Of a stretch of DNA of 64,000 nucleotides, positions 60,045-64,000 are shown one piece after another (positions within the stretch are counted from its first letter, which is position 1; every line of letters begins with the position of its first letter). Both the position numbers and the translations under genes were made by a program. The notes beneath the pieces were generated by a model. The model saw only the letters and a list, made by a program, of their open reading frames with translations. It made no database searches and had not been told where the DNA came from. This stretch comes from Megascapheus bottae (lineage: Eukaryota > Chordata > Mammalia > Rodentia > Geomyidae): positions 558,001 to 622,000 of the forward strand of contig JANJXV010000194.1 of NCBI GenBank assembly GCA_024803745.1. Direction: 5' to 3'.

Positions 60045-62839
60045 TTTCTGCTAAGAAGTGTTTCTGCTATACGGGGTCTTTTATTATTCCATATGAAATT
60101 TTGAATTGCCTCTTCTATTTCTTTAAAGAATGACATTGGGATGTTGATGGGTATTGCATTGAATTGGTAGATAGCCCTTGGCAAGATTGTCATTTTCACA
60201 ATGTTGATTCTTCCAATCCAGGAGCATGGGAGGTTTTTCCATTTCCTTAGTTCTGCTTTAATTTCCTTTTTTAGGGTTTTAAAGTTTTCATCTAAACGGT
60301 CCTTTACATTCTTAGTTAAGCTAAATCCTAGGTACTTTATTTTCTTTGAGGCTATTGTGAAAGGAGTTTCTTTCCTGATTATTGCCTCGTTCCTCTCAGT
60401 GTTGGCGTAAAGGAAGGCAGTTGATTTGTGAGGGTTGACTAGGTGGCCTGCTGCCCTTCCAAAGTTTGAATCAGCTCAAGGAGCTTGGGAGTAGAGTCTA
60501 TAGGATTCTTTAAATACAGAATCATGTCATCTGCAAAGAGGGATAGTTTTATTTCCTCTTTCCCTACTTGGATCCACTTTATGCTTGCTTCTTGCCTTAT
60601 TGCACTGCCTAGGAATTCTAGTACTATGTTAAAAAGGAGTGGAGAGAGTGGGCATCCTTGTCTCGTTCCTGATTTTAGAGGGAATGGCTTTAGATTTTCA
60701 TCATTAAGTATAATACTAGCAGTGGGTTTCTCATACACAGCCTTTATTACATTGAGAAATGTTCCATGAATTCCTAGTTTCTCCACATCTTTTAACATGA
60801 AGGGGTTTTGGGTCTTGTCAAATGCCTTTTCCGCATCTATTGAGACAATCATGTGATTTTTGTCCTTGCTCCTGTTGATGTGTTGAATTATATTAATTGA
60901 TTTGTGTATGTTGCACCAGCTTTGCCTCCCTGTGATGAATCCAGTTTGATCATAGTTTATAATTTTTGATGACTTGTTGTAGAAGATTGGCCAGTATGTT
61001 GTTGAGAAGTTTCGCATCGATGTTCATCAAAGAAATGGGTCTATAGTTCTCATTCTTTGATGAATCTCTGTCTGGTTTGGGGATGAGGGATATACTGGCT
61101 TCACAGAATCAGTTTGGTAAAGAACCTTCATTTTCAATTTCGTTGAAGAGCTTGAGGAGTATTGGTGTGAGCTCTGCTTTGAAGACCTTATAGAATTCAC
61201 CTGTGAATCCATCTGGCCTTGGGCTCTTTTTAAGTGGAAGTTGTCTAATTTCCATTTCTATTTCAGAGCTTGAAATGGGCCTGTTGAGTTGGGTTAGCTC
61301 TTCTTGGTTCAGTGTGTGTATGTTAATATTGTCTAGGAATTCATCCATTTCTTCTAGATTCTCAAATTTGTTGGCGTAAAGGTTTGAGAAGTATTCCCTC
61401 ATGATATTCTGGATCTTGGTAATTTCTGTCGTGATATTACCATTTTCATCTGCGATTTTGTTTATTTCCATATGCTCTCTTCTTTTTTGGTAAGATTTTT
61501 TAAGGGCTTGTCAATTTTGTTAATTCTTTCAAAGAACCAACTCCTTGTTTTGTTGATTCTTTCTATAGTTTTTTTATTCCAAATCATTTAATTCTGCTTT
61601 GATTTTAATAATTTGCTTTCTCCTAATGGGTTTAGGGTTTGTTTGTTGCTCTTTTTCCAGGAGGTTAAGGTGAGACCTTAACTAGGTGGTTTGCCATTTT
61701 TCCAACTTGCTGTTGTAGGCACTCAGCGCTATAAGTTTTCCTCTGAGTACTGCCTTTGTTGTGTCCCTAAGGAGTTGATATTTGTGTGCTCCTTATTGAT
61801 AAATTTCATAAACAGTTGGATATCTGTTCTGATCTCTTCCATTACCCATTGTTTTTGATTCAACAATGTGTTGTTCAGTCTCCATGAGTTACAGGGTTTT
61901 CGTTGGTGGAGATGTGTGTTCAGTTCCAATTTGATGCCTTTATGGTCTGAGAGTGTGCATGGAATAATTTCAGTGTTTCTGAATCTGTCCAGGTTTGCTT
62001 TATATCCTGAGATGTGGTCTATTTGGAAAATGTTCCATGTGCTGCCGAGGAAAACGTATATTGTGTTGTTACTGGGTGGAATATTCTGCAGATGTCTGTT
62101 AGATCTAGTTGGTCTATATAGTTGTTCAGTTCTAAGGTTTCTCTGTTGAGTTTTTGCCTTGTTGATCTGTCCATAGGTGAGAGTGGTGTGTTAAACTCAC
62201 CAACAATCAATGTATTTCGATCTATGTTTGTATGGTTTCAGTGTAAGTAAATTTTGCTTGATGAAGTTTGGAGCTCCGGGATTGGGTGTGTAAATATTTA
62301 GGATCGTTATGTCTTCCTGGAGGAAAGATCCCTTTAGTAGTATGCAGTAACCTTCTTTGTCTTTTCTTACTAATTTTAGTTTGAAATCTATTGTATCTGA
62401 TATGAGGATGGCAACTCCAGCCTGTTTATGGGGCAGTTAGCTTGACAGAGTTTATTCCAACCTCTCACTTTCAAAGATGATTGTTTTTGGGTAAGATGTG
62501 TCTCTTGAAGACAGCAAAACGATGGCTCTTGCTTTTTGATCCAACTAGACAGCCTATGCTGTTTAATTGGAGAGTGAAGTCCATTGATATTGAGAGTTAG
62601 GATTGAGAGATATTTATTAGTTCCTACCATTTTTAAAAGCTTTTAGTAGGGCCTGTGTCTTGACAGTTCTTGTGGTCCTTAGATGGTATGCTGTTTAGGT
62701 GCCATTTCTTTCCCTATGTTGCATTTATTTTGGATTTCTATGTATAGAGCATCTTTGAGAATTCTCTGTAGTGTTGGTTTTGTTTCGACATATTGTTTCA
62801 GCTTTTCCCTGGAGTGGAATGTTTTTATTTTTCCCTCAG

Positions 62840-63828
62840 TTATGAATGAGAGCTTAGCTGGCTACAGTATTCTTGGTTGATAGTTATTTGATTTAAGGGC
62901 ATGACATATATGCTTCGTGCCTGCATGGTCTCTGCTGAGAAATCTGGGGTTATTCTGATTGGTTTGCTTTTATACTTTACTGATCCTTTTTCCCTGGCTG
63001 CCTTTAGGATCTTTTCTTTCGTTTCTATTGATCCAGTTCGGATCACAATGTGGCGGTGGGATGTTCTTTTCTGGTCAGGTCTGTTTGGGGTTCTAAAAGC
63101 TTCTCGTATGTGGATGGGCCTGCCCTTCTGGATATTTGGGAAATTCTCTGAGATGATTCCCTGAAGTATATTTCCAATACCCTTGACCTCTTTCTCCACG
63201 CCCTCCTCAATACCAACTAGCCTTAAATTAGGCTTCCTAATTGTATCTTGGACCTCCTGAAGTTCTCTCTCATATTTCCTAGATTTGGATTGACTCATTT
63301 TCCGTTCTTTCTCTATAATAACTAAATTATCTTCAGTCCCGGTAATTCTCTCCTCTGCATTGTCTAAACTGCTATCAAACTATCTACTTTATTTTTCATC
63401 TCCATTGCTTCTAATTGCTCATATTTGATGCCTTGAATCTCTTGTTTTAGATCATGTATGGATTTCTTTATCTCCTTGATTTCCTTTTGAGTGGTTAGCT
63501 CAGTAGCTTTATTTTCTTTGGACATTTGCTGGAGTTTGGTCGCGTTTTTATTTGTGGATTCTATGAATTCATCAATCTTTCTTTGAAAAACCTTTATTAT
63601 GGCCTCCTTTATGGCTTCTTCTTTTTCACTTATCACCTTGTTTTTGCTTTCCTCTTGTTCAGCTATGGCTTCCTCCATTATCTCTTTCTTTATATTTTCA
63701 CATTTTCCATTAATGATGTTTATCAATTGCATTTGTGTAGCACTTGGAAGCCTCTCCTCTAGGTTTGCCAGTGACTGTTCCATTGTCTGTTTACATTGGG
63801 TGGGGGATGTTGTTTCTTGATTTGACAT
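62840..63828 (-). pseudogene. L1_5 ORF1, frameshifted
   Basis: C-terminal RNA-binding half 62840-63298 and N-terminal coiled-coil half 63364-63828 lie in different frames with a break between. The upstream M-G-R-T start seen in L1_4 is out of frame here near 63850. Confidence 0.82.
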
Positions 63829-64000
63829 TTTTCTTGAGTTTTTGTTCTGCCCATTTGAAATGGGAGCAAGATTACTACTAAATACGATTATAGTTTTTCA
63901 GATATAACCAACCTAGACCTCTGTAGCTGGCAGACACTAGATGTTCACAATTTTGATTGGTATTATCACTCTTTCTTTGTGTGCACTTACAGACCAGTCC

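Overview
This window looks like a rodent (mammalian) genomic segment that is mostly transposon-derived. The host evidence is a KRAB zinc-finger gene relic with canonical exon sizes and splice sites, L1 retrotransposons, many short SINEs built from a B1/Alu-like head plus ID-like (tRNA-derived) parts, and an IAP-type ERVK provirus. The SINE types recall those described in Geomyoid rodents (kangaroo rats, pocket mice), but that placement is a memory-based inference and weak. No operons, CRISPR arrays or bacterial features are present.

Layout. 1-8.5 kb: old SINEs, an L1 with an inverted 5' part, microsatellites and a minus-strand KRAB zinc-finger gene relic (KRAB-A 8041-8167, KRAB-B 7194-7283, last exon from 5127 leftward) whose finger array is broken. 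8.5-10.9 kb: SINE-rich filler. 10.95-27.6 kb: a tandem array with a period of about 7.41 kb, each unit being one minus-strand L1 plus about 1.05 kb of non-L1 flank; the first two units are nearly identical and share the same crippling L1 indels. 27.6-43.7 kb: SINE clusters, L1 3' pieces, microsatellites, an inverted copy of the array flank (39.57-40.57 kb), a degraded unrecognised coding-like stretch (37.1-38.45 kb) and one possible isolated exon (43.2 kb). 43.7-64 kb: a second L1-flank-L1 block in the same orientation.

The most striking part is 50167-60044. An IAP-like provirus (identical-length 367-bp LTRs, 7 differences, tRNA-Phe primer site, exact 6-bp target duplication TTTCTG) sits inside the last L1. 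It has a broken gag, a pro region with a dUTPase, a pol reading frame open for 905 codons with all catalytic motifs, and no recognisable env. Inside its gag/pro junction lies a second, much younger LTR element (52583-55292; 401-bp LTRs with a single difference, tRNA-Lys-type primer site, exact 6-bp duplication GCCCTC). This inner element keeps only a matrix-like gag piece and carries, in antisense, about the first 115 codons of ribosomal protein S2, plus an ID-like SINE monomer. Removing the inner element and one target copy gives an outer provirus of 7162 bp, about the size of full-length mouse IAPs.

Order of events read from the sequence: L1 insertion, then duplication of the L1+flank unit, then IAP-like insertion into one L1 copy, then insertion of the small RPS2-bearing element into the IAP-like provirus. 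Nothing here is a clearly functional host gene.
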